Origin: Micromonospora sp. WMMD882
GTDB taxonomy: Bacteria; Actinomycetota; Actinomycetes; Mycobacteriales; Micromonosporaceae
NCBI RefSeq assembly: GCF_027497255.1
Contig: NZ_CP114903.1
Span: 2,976,001 to 3,040,000, forward strand
Direction of reading: 5' to 3'
Length of the DNA stretch: 64,000 bases
In this document: positions 1-9,799 of the stretch, piece after piece
How the letters are laid out: every line of letters starts with the position of its first letter
Numbering within the stretch: the first letter of the stretch is position 1
The notes under the pieces: generated by a model
What the model was told of the DNA's origin: nothing
Databases searched by the model: none
What the model saw: the letters and a program-made list of their open reading frames with translations, nothing else
Translations under genes and position numbers: made by a program

Positions 1-614
<614 letters not shown>

Positions 615-696
615 CTACCCCGGCACCGTATCGGGCGGGTGGGACAATCAGCGCCGGTGGCCCGGTGGGTGACCAGCGGGAAGGCGGGGTGATCCG

Positions 697-1203
697 ATGC
701 CGGAGTGGCTGCTCTGGACGGTGGCGGTGCTGGCGGCCGTGGCGGCCGGCTGGGCGTGGAGCGGTTGGCGACACCGCGTCGGGCACGGCCCGGACGCCGG
801 CCGCCCCGACCGCCGCCGCCCCGGTCGCGGTCGGCCCGACCGCCGCCGCCCCGGCCGCCCGGACGTCGCGCCGCGTCCGCGGGACCGTCGCTCCACCGAC
901 GCCGGTACGCCCCGCCGGGGCGACATCTGGTGGGCGGAGGTGCCGTACGCGGACGGCACCGGCGCGAAGGTGCGCCCCTGCCTGGTGCTGCGGGCCGACC
1001 GCCGGGGCGCGGACGTCCTCAGGATCACCAGCCAGGACAAGAGCCACCGGGACGACCACGTGCGCATCCCGACCCGGGACTGGGACCCCCGAGCCGACCA
1101 CGACAGTTTCCTCGACCTGTCCGAGCCGGTCCGGATCGACGCCGACGCGTTCCGTACCCGGGCCGGCGTCTGCGACCCCGCCCTCCACGCCCTCCTCCCC
1201 TGA
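697..1203 (+). CDS. Membrane-anchored PemK/MazF-family protein
   Basis: 168 aa. Residues 4-21 form one hydrophobic helix. An Arg/Pro/Asp-rich linker follows (about 28-70), then a PemK/MazF-like beta-barrel domain starting at RRGDIWWAEVPY, with the conserved KVRPCLVL segment that carries the family's catalytic/RNA-contact Arg. Typical MazF toxins are about 110 aa, cytosolic and encoded next to an antitoxin. Here there is an added membrane anchor and no adjacent antitoxin gene: ligA is divergent and the downstream gene is convergent behind a terminator. It may be a membrane-tethered endoribonuclease or a non-toxic PemK-fold protein. Fold assignment is good; activity is unproven. Confidence 0.8.
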   Translation: MPEWLLWTVAVLAAVAAGWAWSGWRHRVGHGPDAGRPDRRRPGRGRPDRRRPGRPDVAPRPRDRRSTDAGTPRRGDIWWAEVPYADGTGAKVRPCLVLRADRRGADVLRITSQDKSHRDDHVRIPTRDWDPRADHDSFLDLSEPVRIDADAFRTRAGVCDPALHALLP

Positions 1204-1219
1204 CACCGCCCCGCTGATC

Positions 1220-1259
1220 AGGAGGTTTCCGCGCCCGGACCCGGCCCCGGAAACCTCCT
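1220..1259. terminator. Bidirectional intrinsic terminator
   Basis: Perfect 12-bp inverted repeat AGGAGGTTTCCG/CGGAAACCTCCT (1220-1231 and 1248-1259) around a 16-nt GC-rich loop. It lies between the convergent PemK-like and ADP-ribosylglycohydrolase genes and probably serves both. There is no long U-tract, which is usual in high-GC actinomycetes. Confidence 0.75.
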
Positions 1260-1265
1260 GGTCGC

Positions 1266-2267
1266 CTACCTGGTGGAGAGGAGGGCGAGCTGGTCGGCGT
1301 ACTCGATGCGGGTGGCCCAGTCGGCGGGCCAGGCGGCCATGCCGTGCGCCGCGCCCAGGAACGCGCCGGCCAACGCGGCGATCGAGTCGGAGTCACCGGC
1401 GGTGGTCGCGCCCCGGGCCAGCCCGGCCACCGGGTCGTCGGCGTGCCGTACGGCGCAGAACAGGGCGGTGGCCAGCGCCTCCTCGGCGATCCACCCCTCC
1501 CCGGTGAGCCGGCACGGGTCGCCGCCGTCGTCCGGGCCGGCGAGCGCCCGGGTCAACCGGGCCAGCACGGCCAGGCACTCGTCCCAGCCGCGGGCGATGA
1601 ACTCGGCCGGGTCGGTCGCCCCCGGGCGCTGCCACAGGTCACCCAGCCAGTCGTGCCGGTAGACCCGGCGCTGCCGGCGGGCGTGCCCGACCAGCTCGTC
1701 CGGCAGCTCCGCCAGGGGCACGCCGGCGCGCAGCGCCCGGACGGCGTACGCGGTCAGCTCGCTGGCGGCCAGCCCGGTCGGGTGGCCGTGGGTCAGCCCG
1801 GCCTGCAACTGGGCCAGCCCGGCGAACGTGTCGTCGTCGACGTCGAGCAGGCCGACCGGGGTGACCCGCATGTTCGCGCCGCAGCCCTTCGAGCCGGCCT
1901 GGGTCGCCTCCTGCCAGCGCAGCCCCCGGGCCAGCCCGTCGCAGGCCCGCAGGCAGGTCATGCCGGGGGCGCGGTCGTTCTCCGGGCTGACCGACCAGTC
2001 GACGAACCGTCGCCGCAGCAGCGGCTCGACCGCCTCCGGGGTCAGCGTCGGCGCGTCCCGCAGCGCCCAGGCGACCGCCAGCGCCATCTGGGTGTCGTCG
2101 GTGACCAGGGCGGGGTCACCGGTCAGCGCCCGGGGACCGCCCGGGCCGTAGCGGCGGACGATCTCGTCGACGGTCAGGAACTCGGTGGGTTTGCCCAGCG
2201 CGTCCCCGTAGGCCAGTCCGTACAGGGAGCCGGCCCGGCGGGCGGTGGTGTCGATCACGACGACCAT
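1266..2267 (-). CDS. ADP-ribosylglycohydrolase family protein
   Basis: 333 aa, the normal length for the DraG/ARH family, which hydrolyses ADP-ribose from modified proteins or small molecules with two Mg ions. Visible family signatures: GLAYGDALGKPTEF at the N-terminus, TDDTQMALAVAW (metal ligands), GCGANMRVTPVGLL, and the C-terminal GDSDSIAALAGAFLGA that supplies the second metal-binding Asp pair. The start is at ATG 2267 (MVVVIDTT); longer in-frame starts would run into the neighbouring VOC gene. Substrate unknown. Cytosolic, probably monocistronic. Confidence 0.9.
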   Translation of the reverse strand: MVVVIDTTARRAGSLYGLAYGDALGKPTEFLTVDEIVRRYGPGGPRALTGDPALVTDDTQMALAVAWALRDAPTLTPEAVEPLLRRRFVDWSVSPENDRAPGMTCLRACDGLARGLRWQEATQAGSKGCGANMRVTPVGLLDVDDDTFAGLAQLQAGLTHGHPTGLAASELTAYAVRALRAGVPLAELPDELVGHARRQRRVYRHDWLGDLWQRPGATDPAEFIARGWDECLAVLARLTRALAGPDDGGDPCRLTGEGWIAEEALATALFCAVRHADDPVAGLARGATTAGDSDSIAALAGAFLGAAHGMAAWPADWATRIEYADQLALLSTR

Positions 2268-2364
2268 CCTGCCCGCCCGACGCAAACGCCCGGCGCGAGC
2301 GCCCGCCGCCCGAACGGCGCGGTCGTCGCCGCCGCGAGGGGCCGCCCCCGCCAGGTCGGGGCGA

Positions 2365-2730
2365 CTACTGGTAGACCAGGCAGAACGGGTGACCGGCCGG
2401 GTCGGCGTACACCCGGAAGTCGTCGCCCTCACCCGGCAGCCGCCGGGCGCCCAACGCGAGCACCTGCCGCTCGGCGACCTCGATGTCGTCCACCTGGACG
2501 TCCAGGTGGAACTGCTGGGGGCGCTCCGGGTCCGGCCAGGCCGGCGGGCGCAGGTCGGGCGCGTGCTGGAAGGCGATCCGGGGATGCCGGCCGGGCGGGC
2601 CGCCGAGCGTCACCCAACCGTCGTCCGACTCGTCCTCGGCGACCGTCAGGCCGGTCAGCTCGGCGTAGAAGCCGGCCAGGGCCCGCGGGTCGGGGCAGTC
2701 GACGACGACGGTGCGAAGGTGTCCGATCAT
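2365..2730 (-). CDS. VOC (glyoxalase/bleomycin-resistance fold) protein
   Basis: 121 aa. Begins MIGHLRTVVVDCPDPRALAGFY, typical of vicinal-oxygen-chelate proteins; two beta-alpha-beta-beta-beta modules follow, with QFHLDVQVDD starting the second and FRVYADPAGHPFCL ending it. Metal-ligand positions (His3/4-region, His of FHLDVQ, and a C-terminal acidic residue) are only partly conserved by eye, so this may be a binding protein rather than an enzyme. A second ATG nine bases upstream (2739) is possible. Substrate cannot be deduced. Confidence 0.85.
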   Translation of the reverse strand: MIGHLRTVVVDCPDPRALAGFYAELTGLTVAEDESDDGWVTLGGPPGRHPRIAFQHAPDLRPPAWPDPERPQQFHLDVQVDDIEVAERQVLALGARRLPGEGDDFRVYADPAGHPFCLVYQ

Positions 2731-2765
2731 GCCGGGCATCCTGCCCGCCGGGTACGACAGGAAAA

Positions 2766-3773
2766 CTACTCCTCGGCGAGTCGCCGGGCGGCGTCCCGGC
2801 AGGCGGTCATCGTGTCCCGCGCGTACCCGGGGGTCGCCCCGGCCAGGCCGCACGCCGGGGTGACCACCACCTGCTCCGGCAGTCGGGCGCGGGGGAAGCC
2901 GAGGCGGTCCCAGAGCTGACGTACCCGGTCGGCGACCTGCGCCGACGACGGCGCGCGACCGGCCGGCGGGGGCAGCGTCGGCGCGGCCCCGGCCAGCAGC
3001 CCCAGGCCGGCGTCGATCGCCTCGCCGAGCGGGTCCAGGTCGGTGACCAGGGCGAGGTCCAACGCGACGCCGGCCGCCCCGGCCGTGCGGATCAGCTCCA
3101 GCGGCACGTCGGGCGCGCAGCAGTGCACGACGGTCGGCACGCCGACCGCCCCGAGCACCGTCCGCAGCGTCGACCTGGCGACCTCCGGCTCCACCGCCCG
3201 GTACGTGCCGAGCCCGCTCTCCGTGCGGACCCGACCGGCCAGCGCCGCCGGCAGGGACGGCTCGTCGAGCTGGAGCAGCACGGTGGCCCGGGGCAGCCGC
3301 CGGGTGACCGCCTCGACGTGCCCGCGCAGCCCCTCGGCGAGCGAGCCGGTGAGGTCCCGGACCGCGCCCGGGTCCCGCAGCAGCCGGCCGCCGATCGGCA
3401 GCTCCAGGGCGGCGGCCAGGGTGAACGGGCCGGCCGCCTGCACCTTGACCGGCCCGGCGTACTCCTCGGCCTGCTCGGCGAGCTGGTCGAGGTCCCGCTC
3501 CATCAGGTCCCGGGCGCGGCGCAGGTCCCGCCCCGGGCGCGGGGCGATCCGCCAGCGGGCCGCGTACAGCTCGACCGGCAGCTCGACCAGCAGCCCGGCG
3601 CCCCGGCCGATCAGGTCCGCGCCGGGGCCCCGGGCCGGCAGCTCGGGCAGGTGGGGCAGGGCGGGCAGCTCACCGAGGACGATGCGCTGCGCCTCGGCGA
3701 CGTCGACGCCGGGCAGCGAGCCGATCCCGGTCGCCGCGCCACGGGGCCAGGGCCACACCTGCTGATCAGTCAC
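2766..3773 (-). CDS. MetE-like (cobalamin-independent methionine synthase C-terminal domain) protein
   Basis: 335 aa. Resembles the catalytic C-terminal TIM barrel of MetE, without the N-terminal half of full-length MetE (about 750 aa). N-terminal GAATGIGSLPG, LLQLDEPSLP, TVVHCCAP (zinc-ligand His-Cys region) and the terminal VVTPACGLAG (Cys ligand) are all visible, so the zinc site seems intact. Short actinobacterial MetE-core proteins are commonly annotated as methionine synthase; their methyl donor is uncertain. It lies about 75 bp downstream of mnmA on the same strand and may be cotranscribed with the sulfur-transfer genes. Confidence 0.85.
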   Translation of the reverse strand: MTDQQVWPWPRGAATGIGSLPGVDVAEAQRIVLGELPALPHLPELPARGPGADLIGRGAGLLVELPVELYAARWRIAPRPGRDLRRARDLMERDLDQLAEQAEEYAGPVKVQAAGPFTLAAALELPIGGRLLRDPGAVRDLTGSLAEGLRGHVEAVTRRLPRATVLLQLDEPSLPAALAGRVRTESGLGTYRAVEPEVARSTLRTVLGAVGVPTVVHCCAPDVPLELIRTAGAAGVALDLALVTDLDPLGEAIDAGLGLLAGAAPTLPPPAGRAPSSAQVADRVRQLWDRLGFPRARLPEQVVVTPACGLAGATPGYARDTMTACRDAARRLAEE

Positions 3774-3849
3774 GGCCGACAGGGTAACCCGAGCCGTCCG
3801 GGAGAAACCCCTCCGACGGGTACGCGGGCCCGTCGGGCAGCGCGGACGC

Positions 3850-4923
3850 TCAGGATCGTACGGTCGCCGAGCCGAGCACGACGTCGCCGGCCGGGTCGGG
3901 GCGGTACGCCACGACGGCCTGACCGGCGGCGACGCCCCGCACCGGGCGGCGCAGGGTGGCCCGCAGCCGGTCGACGGTGACGGTGACGGTGGCGGGCGCC
4001 ACGTTGCCGTGCGCGCGGAGCTGCACCTCGCACTCGATCGGGTGGTCGGGGCGCGGACCGGCGGTCCACACCGGCCGCTCGGCGTCCACCTCGTCGACCT
4101 CCAGCGCCTCGGCGGGGCCGACGGTGACCGTGTTGGTCACCGGGGTGATGGAGAGCACGTAGCGGGGACGACCGTCCGGGGCGGGCCGGTCCAGGCGCAG
4201 GCCACGCCGCTGGCCGACGGTGTACGCGTACGCGCCGGCGTGGCTGCCGACGACCGCGCCGGTGACCGCGTCGACCACGTCGCCGGGCGTCTCGCCGAGC
4301 CGCTCCGCGAGGAAGCCCCGGGTGTCGCCGTCGGCGATGAAGCAGATGTCGTGCGAGTCGGGCTTGTCGGCCACGGCCAGCCCCCGCCGGGCCGCCTCGG
4401 CGCGCACCTGCGCCTTGGTGGAGTCGCCGAGCGGGAACATCGACCGGTCGAGCTGCGCGCGGGTGAGCACGGCCAGCACGTACGACTGGTCCTTGGCCAG
4501 GTCGACGCTGCGCCGCAGCAGCCCGTCCGGGCCGAGTCGGGCATGGTGGCCGGTGACCACGGCGTCGAACCCGAGGGCTACCGCGCGGTCCAGCACCGCC
4601 GCGAACTTGATCTTCTCGTTGCAGCGCAGGCACGGGTTCGGGGTACGACCGGCCGCGTACTCGGCCACGAAGTCGTCGACCACGTGCTCCTGGAACCGGT
4701 CGGCCATGTCCCACACGTAGAACGGGATGCCGAGCACGTCGGCGGCGCGGCGGGCGTCCCGCGAATCCTCCAGGGTGCAGCAGCCGCGCGCCCCGGTGCG
4801 GTGGGTCTGCGGGTTACGGGCCAGCGCCAGGTGCACGCCGGTGACGTCGTGCCCCGCCTCCACCGCCCGCGCGGCGGCCACCGCCGAGTCGACCCCGCCG
4901 GACATCGCTGCCAAGACCCTCAC
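3850..4923 (-). CDS. mnmA: tRNA-specific 2-thiouridylase MnmA
   Basis: 357 aa. Transfers sulfur to U34 of tRNA Lys/Glu/Gln after ATP activation of the uridine. The PP-loop SGGVDS is at residues 8-13. The catalytic Cys pair is probably Cys98 ([12 protein letters not shown]) and Cys194 ([10 protein letters not shown]), with the GHHAR and AKDQSYVL motifs between. Of two in-frame GTGs six bases apart (4929, 4923), 4923 is preferred because GGGAG then sits seven bases upstream. The cysteine desulfurase just upstream on the same strand is the likely sulfur donor. Confidence 0.95.
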   Translation of the reverse strand: MRVLAAMSGGVDSAVAAARAVEAGHDVTGVHLALARNPQTHRTGARGCCTLEDSRDARRAADVLGIPFYVWDMADRFQEHVVDDFVAEYAAGRTPNPCLRCNEKIKFAAVLDRAVALGFDAVVTGHHARLGPDGLLRRSVDLAKDQSYVLAVLTRAQLDRSMFPLGDSTKAQVRAEAARRGLAVADKPDSHDICFIADGDTRGFLAERLGETPGDVVDAVTGAVVGSHAGAYAYTVGQRRGLRLDRPAPDGRPRYVLSITPVTNTVTVGPAEALEVDEVDAERPVWTAGPRPDHPIECEVQLRAHGNVAPATVTVTVDRLRATLRRPVRGVAAGQAVVAYRPDPAGDVVLGSATVRS

Positions 4924-5009
4924 CGGCACACTCCCTTCCCCTCGTCGAGGGTAGCCGCTGCCGGTACGCCGGGCGGGCGGCGGCGGGTCAGCCCGGGGCG
5001 GGCGGCGGG

Positions 5010-6182
5010 TCAGCCGCGGGCGGAGCGGATCGCGCCGGCCCGACGCGCCCGCTCCACGGCGGCCGGCAGCGCGGCGACCAGCGCGTCCACGTCGGCGGCG
5101 GTCGAGGTGTGACCGAGCGAGAAACGCAGGGACGAGCGGGCCCGGTCGTTGTCCGCGCCCATCGCCAGCAGGACGTGCGAAGGTTGGGCCACCCCGGCCG
5201 AGCAGGCCGACCCGGTCGAGCAGGCGATGCCCTGGGCGTCCAGCAGCAGCAGCAGCGCGTCCCCCTCGCAACCCGGGAACGAGAAGTGCGCGTTGCCGGG
5301 CAGCCGGTCGGACCGGTCGCCGTTGTGCACCGCCTCGGGGACCGCCCGCCGGACCCGTTCCACCAGGTCGTCGCGGAGGGCGGCCACCCGGGCGGCGTAC
5401 TCCTGCTGGTTCTTCACCGCGGTCTCCACCGCGACCGCGAACGCGACGATGCCGGCCGTGTCGAGCGTGCCGGAGCGGACGTCCCGCTCCTGGCCGCCGC
5501 CGTGCAGCAACGGCGTGGCCGAGACGTCCCGGGCGAGCAGCAGCGCGCCCACCCCGGTCGGGCCGCCGAGCTTGTGGCCGGTGACGGTCAGCGCGGCCAC
5601 CCCGCTGGCGGCGAAGTCCACCGGGACCTGCCCGACGGCCTGGACCGCGTCGGTGTGGAACGGCACCCCGTGCTCGGCGGCGACCGCGGCCAGCTCGGCG
5701 ACCGGTTGGACGGTGCCGACCTCGTTGTTCGCCCACATCGCCGTCACCAGGGCCACCCGGTCGGGGTGCTCGGCCAGTTCGGCGCGCAGCCGTTCCGGGT
5801 CGAGCCGCCCGGCCTGGTCGACCGGCAGCCAGCCCACCCCGGCCCGCTCGTGGCCGACCAGCCAGTCCACCGCGTCGAGCACGGCGTGGTGCTCGACGGC
5901 GCTGGAGACGACCCGGTCCCGGCCGGCGTCCCGGCGGGCCCAGAAGATCCCCTTGACCGCGAGGTTGTCGCTCTCCGTCCCGCCGGCCGTGAAGACCACC
6001 TCGGACGGGCGGGAGCCGAGCGCGGCGGCCACCCGTTCCCGGGACTCCTCCACCCGACGGCGGGCCCGCCGTCCCGCCGCGTGCAGGGACGACGGGTTGC
6101 CGACGTCACGGGCCGCGGCGGTGTACGCCGCCAGCGCCTCGTCGAGCATCGGGGTGGTCGCCGCGTGATCCAGGTATGCCAT
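5010..6182 (-). CDS. Cysteine desulfurase (NifS/IscS family)
   Basis: 390 aa PLP enzyme that removes sulfur from L-cysteine as a protein persulfide. Visible: the N-terminal YLDHAATTP signature, [21 protein letters not shown] (His stacking on PLP), HTDAVQAVG and the PLP Lys204 in [12 protein letters not shown]. The active-site loop [13 protein letters not shown] holds Cys321 and Cys327. Starts at ATG 6182. Located about 85 bp upstream of mnmA on the same strand, so it very probably feeds tRNA thiolation and perhaps Fe-S assembly. Confidence 0.95.
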   Translation of the reverse strand: MAYLDHAATTPMLDEALAAYTAAARDVGNPSSLHAAGRRARRRVEESRERVAAALGSRPSEVVFTAGGTESDNLAVKGIFWARRDAGRDRVVSSAVEHHAVLDAVDWLVGHERAGVGWLPVDQAGRLDPERLRAELAEHPDRVALVTAMWANNEVGTVQPVAELAAVAAEHGVPFHTDAVQAVGQVPVDFAASGVAALTVTGHKLGGPTGVGALLLARDVSATPLLHGGGQERDVRSGTLDTAGIVAFAVAVETAVKNQQEYAARVAALRDDLVERVRRAVPEAVHNGDRSDRLPGNAHFSFPGCEGDALLLLLDAQGIACSTGSACSAGVAQPSHVLLAMGADNDRARSSLRFSLGHTSTAADVDALVAALPAAVERARRAGAIRSARG

Positions 6183-6274
6183 CGCGTTCAGCGTATCCGT
6201 CCCTGTGCCTGCGTCCCTGGCCGAGGCCGGCGCGGGCCCGGCCCGCGTCCCTGGCCGGGGCCGGCGCGGGCGGG

Positions 6275-6937
6275 TCAGGCCGGTACGGCGGTGACCACGA
6301 CGTTGTCCCGGTAGCGGCGGGCCTCGGCGTCGAACGGGCCACCGCAGGTGATCAGGGTGAGCCGGACCTCGCCGTCGCGGGCGAAGTACCGCTCCAGCGG
6401 AATCCTCGTCTTGTCGTACTCCTCGCGGGCCACCACCCGGTACGCGCGGTCCGTCCCGTCCCGGCCGGTGAGCGTGACGGTGTCGCCCCGGTCCAGCTCC
6501 CGGAGCCGGTGGAACGCCCCTCGACCCTGGGTGGCGCTGTCCACGTGCCCGGCGACGACGATGGAGCCGCGCCCGGCCTCCAGACCGGGGCCGTACCGGT
6601 ACCAGCCGACCTCGTCCACGCTGGGCGGCACGGCGAACTCGCCGGTGCCCGCGTCCACGCCCACCGGGTCCACGGTGGCGGTGACGTCGATCGCCGGGAT
6701 GCGCAGCCGGACCGGCGGGACGGTGGCGGCGGCGACGCTCGGCAGGTCACCGGTGGCCACCGGGATCCGGGGGGCTGCCGGGGCGGGCGCCGTCGACGTG
6801 GGGCTCGCCAGCCGTTCGACGTCCGCGCCGCCGACGTTCTCCGCCGGTCGGGCGCGGCAGGCGACCACCGTGGCGACGGTGAGCGCGGCAGCGCCGGCGG
6901 CCATCGCCGCCAGCGCGCCGCGGTTGCGCACCGTCAC
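6275..6937 (-). CDS. Class F sortase
   Basis: 220 aa transpeptidase predicted to anchor surface proteins. An N-terminal signal/anchor helix (about 8-27) and a Pro/Ala linker precede the beta-barrel. Catalytic triad by eye: His131 (AGHVDS), Cys198 (TLITCGG), Arg210 (RRYRDNVVV). Start GTG 6937 overlaps the TGA of the upstream DUF4397 gene (GTGA), so the two are translationally coupled. That gene encodes a protein with an LAATG motif and C-terminal membrane anchor, its likely substrate. Confidence 0.92.
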   Translation of the reverse strand: MTVRNRGALAAMAAGAAALTVATVVACRARPAENVGGADVERLASPTSTAPAPAAPRIPVATGDLPSVAAATVPPVRLRIPAIDVTATVDPVGVDAGTGEFAVPPSVDEVGWYRYGPGLEAGRGSIVVAGHVDSATQGRGAFHRLRELDRGDTVTLTGRDGTDRAYRVVAREEYDKTRIPLERYFARDGEVRLTLITCGGPFDAEARRYRDNVVVTAVPA

Positions 6938-7764
6938 CGGCGGCCGACCCGGACGGCGACCGTCCGCGCGCCGCCGCCGACCAGCAGCAGCACGCCGGCC
7001 CCGGCGAGCAGGTACCACCAGGCGGCCGGGCCGGTGGCCGCGAGGCCGCCGTCACCGCTGGGCACCCCGTTCGGCGCGGAGTGCAACCCCTCGATGGTCT
7101 GCGCGACCAGTTCCAGGTTGTCGCCCTCGGCCGAGCCGATCGCGAACACGACGGTGGCGGTGCCCTCGGCCAGGTTCAGCTCGGCCGGGCCGATCGCCAC
7201 GGTGTCGGTGCCGGCGAGCACCACGTCCGCCGAGACGGCGCCGGCGTCGACGTCCGCCTTGGCCTCGTTCGGGTTGGTCAGGTCCTCGAACACCGGCTCG
7301 CCGCCGGCCCGGACGTCCACCGCCGGGGCGGCGGCGGTGTGCCGGACGATCAGCCGGGCCTTGCCCGCGTCGACCTTGGCGGTGTCGTTGACGAACGGGG
7401 TGATCTTCGGTTGACCGTTGGCGTCGAGGTGGGCGGCGATGCTGATGTTCGCCCCGCCCGGCACCTGCGCGTCGTCCACGCTGAGGATCGCGCTGCCGAC
7501 CGGCTGACCCGGCCTGGTCAGGGCGATGTCGTAGGCGCCCTCGGCGAGGTCCAGCGGGCCCGCCACGTCACCGGGCTGGAAGTTGTCGAGCGTCTTCTCG
7601 CCGTTGACGTAGACGTCGACCGGGGTGTCCGGGATGCCGTGCACCACGGAGACCTGGGAGGTGGCGGCGTACGCGGGCGTGGCGGTGACGGCGCTGACGC
7701 CGGCGAACGTCGCCACGGCCACCGCGGCGCCCGCGGTGACCCGACGGAAGTACGTGACCTGCAT
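6934..7764 (-). CDS. Secreted DUF4397 surface protein with LAATG sorting-like signal
   Basis: 276 aa. N-terminal signal peptide ending near AYAATS (about residue 33), then two DUF4397-like beta domains (SVVHGIPDTPVDVYVNG; LIVRHTAAAPAVDVRAGG). The C-terminus has LAATG (241-245), a hydrophobic segment and a basic tail ending VRVGRR. This is the architecture of a sortase substrate, and a class F sortase follows with a GTGA overlap. LAxTG is usually linked to class E sortases, so pairing with class F is notable. Role probably cell-surface display; no enzymatic residues recognised. ATG 7764 is preceded by AGGAGGAA. Confidence 0.9.
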   Translation of the reverse strand: MQVTYFRRVTAGAAVAVATFAGVSAVTATPAYAATSQVSVVHGIPDTPVDVYVNGEKTLDNFQPGDVAGPLDLAEGAYDIALTRPGQPVGSAILSVDDAQVPGGANISIAAHLDANGQPKITPFVNDTAKVDAGKARLIVRHTAAAPAVDVRAGGEPVFEDLTNPNEAKADVDAGAVSADVVLAGTDTVAIGPAELNLAEGTATVVFAIGSAEGDNLELVAQTIEGLHSAPNGVPSGDGGLAATGPAAWWYLLAGAGVLLLVGGGARTVAVRVGRR

Positions 7765-7847
7765 GGCTGTTCCTCCTGATGGTGGGAACCGATCTCGCTA
7801 CGGAAAGTGCCGATCTCGCCAGGCCTGGCTTGTACGACGGGTTACGA

Positions 7848-7928
7848 CGACGCCGCGCCGGCCGGATGCGGGCAGGTCGGTTTTCTTTTTCTCCGCCCGG
7901 TCCGCATCCGGCGGGCGGTCCGGCGTCG
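7848..7928. repeat. Large interrupted hairpin between divergent genes
   Basis: CGACGCC (7848-7854) pairs with GGCGTCG (7922-7928), and GCCGGATGCGG (7861-7871) with CCGCATCCGGC (7902-7912). The loop carries an unusual poly-T run for this GC content (TTTTCTTTTT). It lies in the 413-bp gap between the DUF4397 gene and the sigma-factor gene. It could be a terminator, transcript leader structure or regulatory cruciform. Confidence 0.5.
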
Positions 7929-7988
7929 AACAACCCGGGTGAGCGCGGGAACGCCGGCGCCCGACCGGAGGGTGGTGCGATGGCCACG

Positions 7989-8072
7989 GGCACGGACGCG
8001 ATCGCCTGCGGCACGGGCCACCGCGCCGCAGGCACGGACGCGATCGCCCCGGGCACGGGCCACCGCGCCGCA
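7989..8072 (+). repeat. Two-copy 42-bp tandem repeat upstream of the ECF sigma gene
   Basis: Unit starting GGCACGGACGCGATCGCC and ending GGGCCACCGCGCCGCA, at 7989-8030 and 8031-8072, differing at three bases. A degenerate partial third copy follows (GGCACGGGCCGCCGGGTCGC). The length is a multiple of three and the frame is open, so the sigma-factor frame could be read through it, but no plausible start with a ribosome site is seen there. Confidence 0.6.
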
Positions 8073-8177
8073 GGCACGGGCCGCCGGGTCGCGGGCACGG
8101 GACCGGCAGGCGCAGGCGTCGACCGCACAGGAGCGGGGGTTACAGTCGGGCATGCCCCACGTAAGGTTTCCCGCCCG

Positions 8178-8786
8178 GTGACGGCGGAGACATCCGACAC
8201 CGGGCCTCCCCGGCACGACGACCTGGCCGAACGGTTCCGCGCCGGCGACGAGGCCGCGCTGCGGGAGGCGTACGACAGGTACGGCCGGTCGGTGTTCCAC
8301 CTGGCCACCAGCACGCTGGTCAACCGGGCCGACGCCGAGGACGTCACCCAGGCGGCGTTCGTCGCGGCCTGGCTGGGCCGGGAGACGTTCGACCCGACGA
8401 AGGGCTCGCTGGTCGGCTGGCTGCTCGGGATCACCCGGCGCAAGGTGGTGGACCGGTTGCGGGTGGCGGCCCGGGAGACCAGAGCGGTCGAGACCGTACG
8501 GCAGTTACCCGAACCGGAGTCGACCGGACCGGACCCGGACCGGGTGGTGGACCGGCTGGTGATCGCCGACGAGCTGGCCCGCCTCCCCGCCGACCAGCGC
8601 CGCATGCTCGAACTGGCGTTCTTCGACGACCTGACCCACCAGCAGATAGCGACGGTGACCGGAGTGCCGCTGGGCACGGTCAAGAGCCACATCCGCCGTG
8701 GCATGGCGACCCTGAAACGTCGATGGGAGGTGGACGGTGCGACAGCACCTGGAGCACGACCGGCTGGTATTTCTGGCGCTCGGTGA
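8178..8786 (+). CDS. ECF-type RNA polymerase sigma factor
   Basis: 202 aa. Region 2: FRAGDEAALREAYDRYG, then DAEDVTQAAFVAAW, the sigma-2 core and -10 recognition segment. Region 4: LPADQRRMLELAFFDDLTHQ followed by the HTH with GVPLGTVKSHIRRG. GTG 8178 is chosen because conservation begins shortly after it and AAGG lies about ten bases upstream; the frame is open further upstream but has repeat-derived low complexity. The 3' end overlaps the anti-sigma gene by 50 bp, so the two form a coupled regulatory pair. Confidence 0.9.
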   Translation: MTAETSDTGPPRHDDLAERFRAGDEAALREAYDRYGRSVFHLATSTLVNRADAEDVTQAAFVAAWLGRETFDPTKGSLVGWLLGITRRKVVDRLRVAARETRAVETVRQLPEPESTGPDPDRVVDRLVIADELARLPADQRRMLELAFFDDLTHQQIATVTGVPLGTVKSHIRRGMATLKRRWEVDGATAPGARPAGISGAR

Positions 8787-9660
8787 GCACGAGTCGGACG
8801 CCGGCGAGAACCACCACCTCGATACCTGCGCGCGGTGCCGGGCCGAGCTGGACGCGCTGCGGCACGTCGCCGGGATCGGCGCGGAGACGCAGGCGCTGCG
8901 CGACCTGCCCGCGCCGCCCGCGCCGGTCTGGGACGCCATCGCCGCCGAGGTGGCCGCCGCGCAGGCGCTGCCGTCGCTGACCCGGGCCCACGACGACGCC
9001 CCGGCGACGGCAGCCGCTCCCGGGCCGGTCGACCCACGACCCGCCGACCCGGGCTCCGTCGACCCGGGCTCCGTCGGCCCGGGCTCCATCGGCGCACGAC
9101 CCGCCGAACCACGACCCACCGACCCACGCCCCGTCGGCCCAGAGCCGGTCGACCCGCCCGACGCGCGACCCGGCTCCCTGGGCGCACGGCCGGTGCGGTC
9201 TCGGGCCGCGCGGCGACCGCGCCGGGTCTCCCGTTGGGTGGGCACGGCGTTGACCGCCGCCGCCGCCGCGGCGGTCGGCGTCGTCGGCACCCTGACCGTG
9301 GTACGCCCCGACGCCCCCGAACCGCCGCCCCGGGTGCTGGCCAGCGCGCCGTTGTCCGCGTACGGGCCGACGCCGCCGGAGGCCAGCGGGGACGCCCGGG
9401 TGTTCGCCGACGGCCGGTTGCACCTGCACGTGTCGAACCTGCCCGAGGCCCCCGGCTACCACGAGGTGTGGCTGATCGACCCGCAGACCATGGAGATGTT
9501 CTCGGTGGGCGTTCTCGGCGAGGGGCCCGACGCGCTGTTACCGTTGCCTCCGAACGTCGACCTCGACCGGTACTCGGTGGTGGACGTCTCCGCCGAGCAG
9601 TACGACAACGACACCGCCCACTCCGGTGACAGCCTGTTGCGGGGCACCCTGACGGGCTGA
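8737..9660 (+). CDS. RskA-type anti-sigma factor
   Basis: 307 aa membrane protein expected to hold the adjacent ECF sigma factor. The N-terminal cytoplasmic anti-sigma domain carries a zinc-finger-like His27-x3-Cys31-x2-Cys34. Residues 95-140 are a Pro/Asp/Gly-rich linker of short tandem units (such as [14 protein letters not shown]). A transmembrane helix spans about 168-189. The extracytoplasmic RskA-like domain has the [18 protein letters not shown] and [11 protein letters not shown] signatures. The family usually releases sigma by regulated proteolysis. GTG 8737 has GGGAGG upstream. Confidence 0.9.
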   Translation: MRQHLEHDRLVFLALGEHESDAGENHHLDTCARCRAELDALRHVAGIGAETQALRDLPAPPAPVWDAIAAEVAAAQALPSLTRAHDDAPATAAAPGPVDPRPADPGSVDPGSVGPGSIGARPAEPRPTDPRPVGPEPVDPPDARPGSLGARPVRSRAARRPRRVSRWVGTALTAAAAAAVGVVGTLTVVRPDAPEPPPRVLASAPLSAYGPTPPEASGDARVFADGRLHLHVSNLPEAPGYHEVWLIDPQTMEMFSVGVLGEGPDALLPLPPNVDLDRYSVVDVSAEQYDNDTAHSGDSLLRGTLTG

Positions 9661-9698
9661 TCGGCGGGCCGGATCAGCTCCCCGGCCCGCCGATCAGC
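9656..9698 (+). terminator. Terminator of the sigma/anti-sigma operon
   Basis: 17-bp perfect inverted repeat GCTGATCGGCGGGCCGG (9656-9672) and its complement (9682-9698) around a 9-nt loop. The left arm contains the anti-sigma stop codon. Confidence 0.8.
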
Positions 9699-9727
9699 TC
9701 CCTTCCCGTACGGCCGGGACGACACGA

Positions 9728-9760
9728 CGGGGGTCGCGGAACGACGTTCCGCGACCCCCG
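9728..9760. terminator. Second strong hairpin, probable etfA terminator
   Basis: 15-bp perfect stem CGGGGGTCGCGGAAC (9728-9742) / GTTCCGCGACCCCCG (9746-9760) with a 3-nt loop, just beyond the minus-strand etfA stop and facing the previous terminator. Symmetric, so it may act on both strands. Confidence 0.75.
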
Positions 9761-9799
9761 TCCGGTTCTCCGCCGACCCGCTCGGGGCGGCGGTGGGAC

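Noticed and set aside
1344..3980. 878-codon plus-strand open frame
   Set aside because: Antisense to the ADP-ribosylglycohydrolase, VOC and MetE-like genes; composition is Arg/Gly/Pro-rich as expected for a GC-rich shadow.
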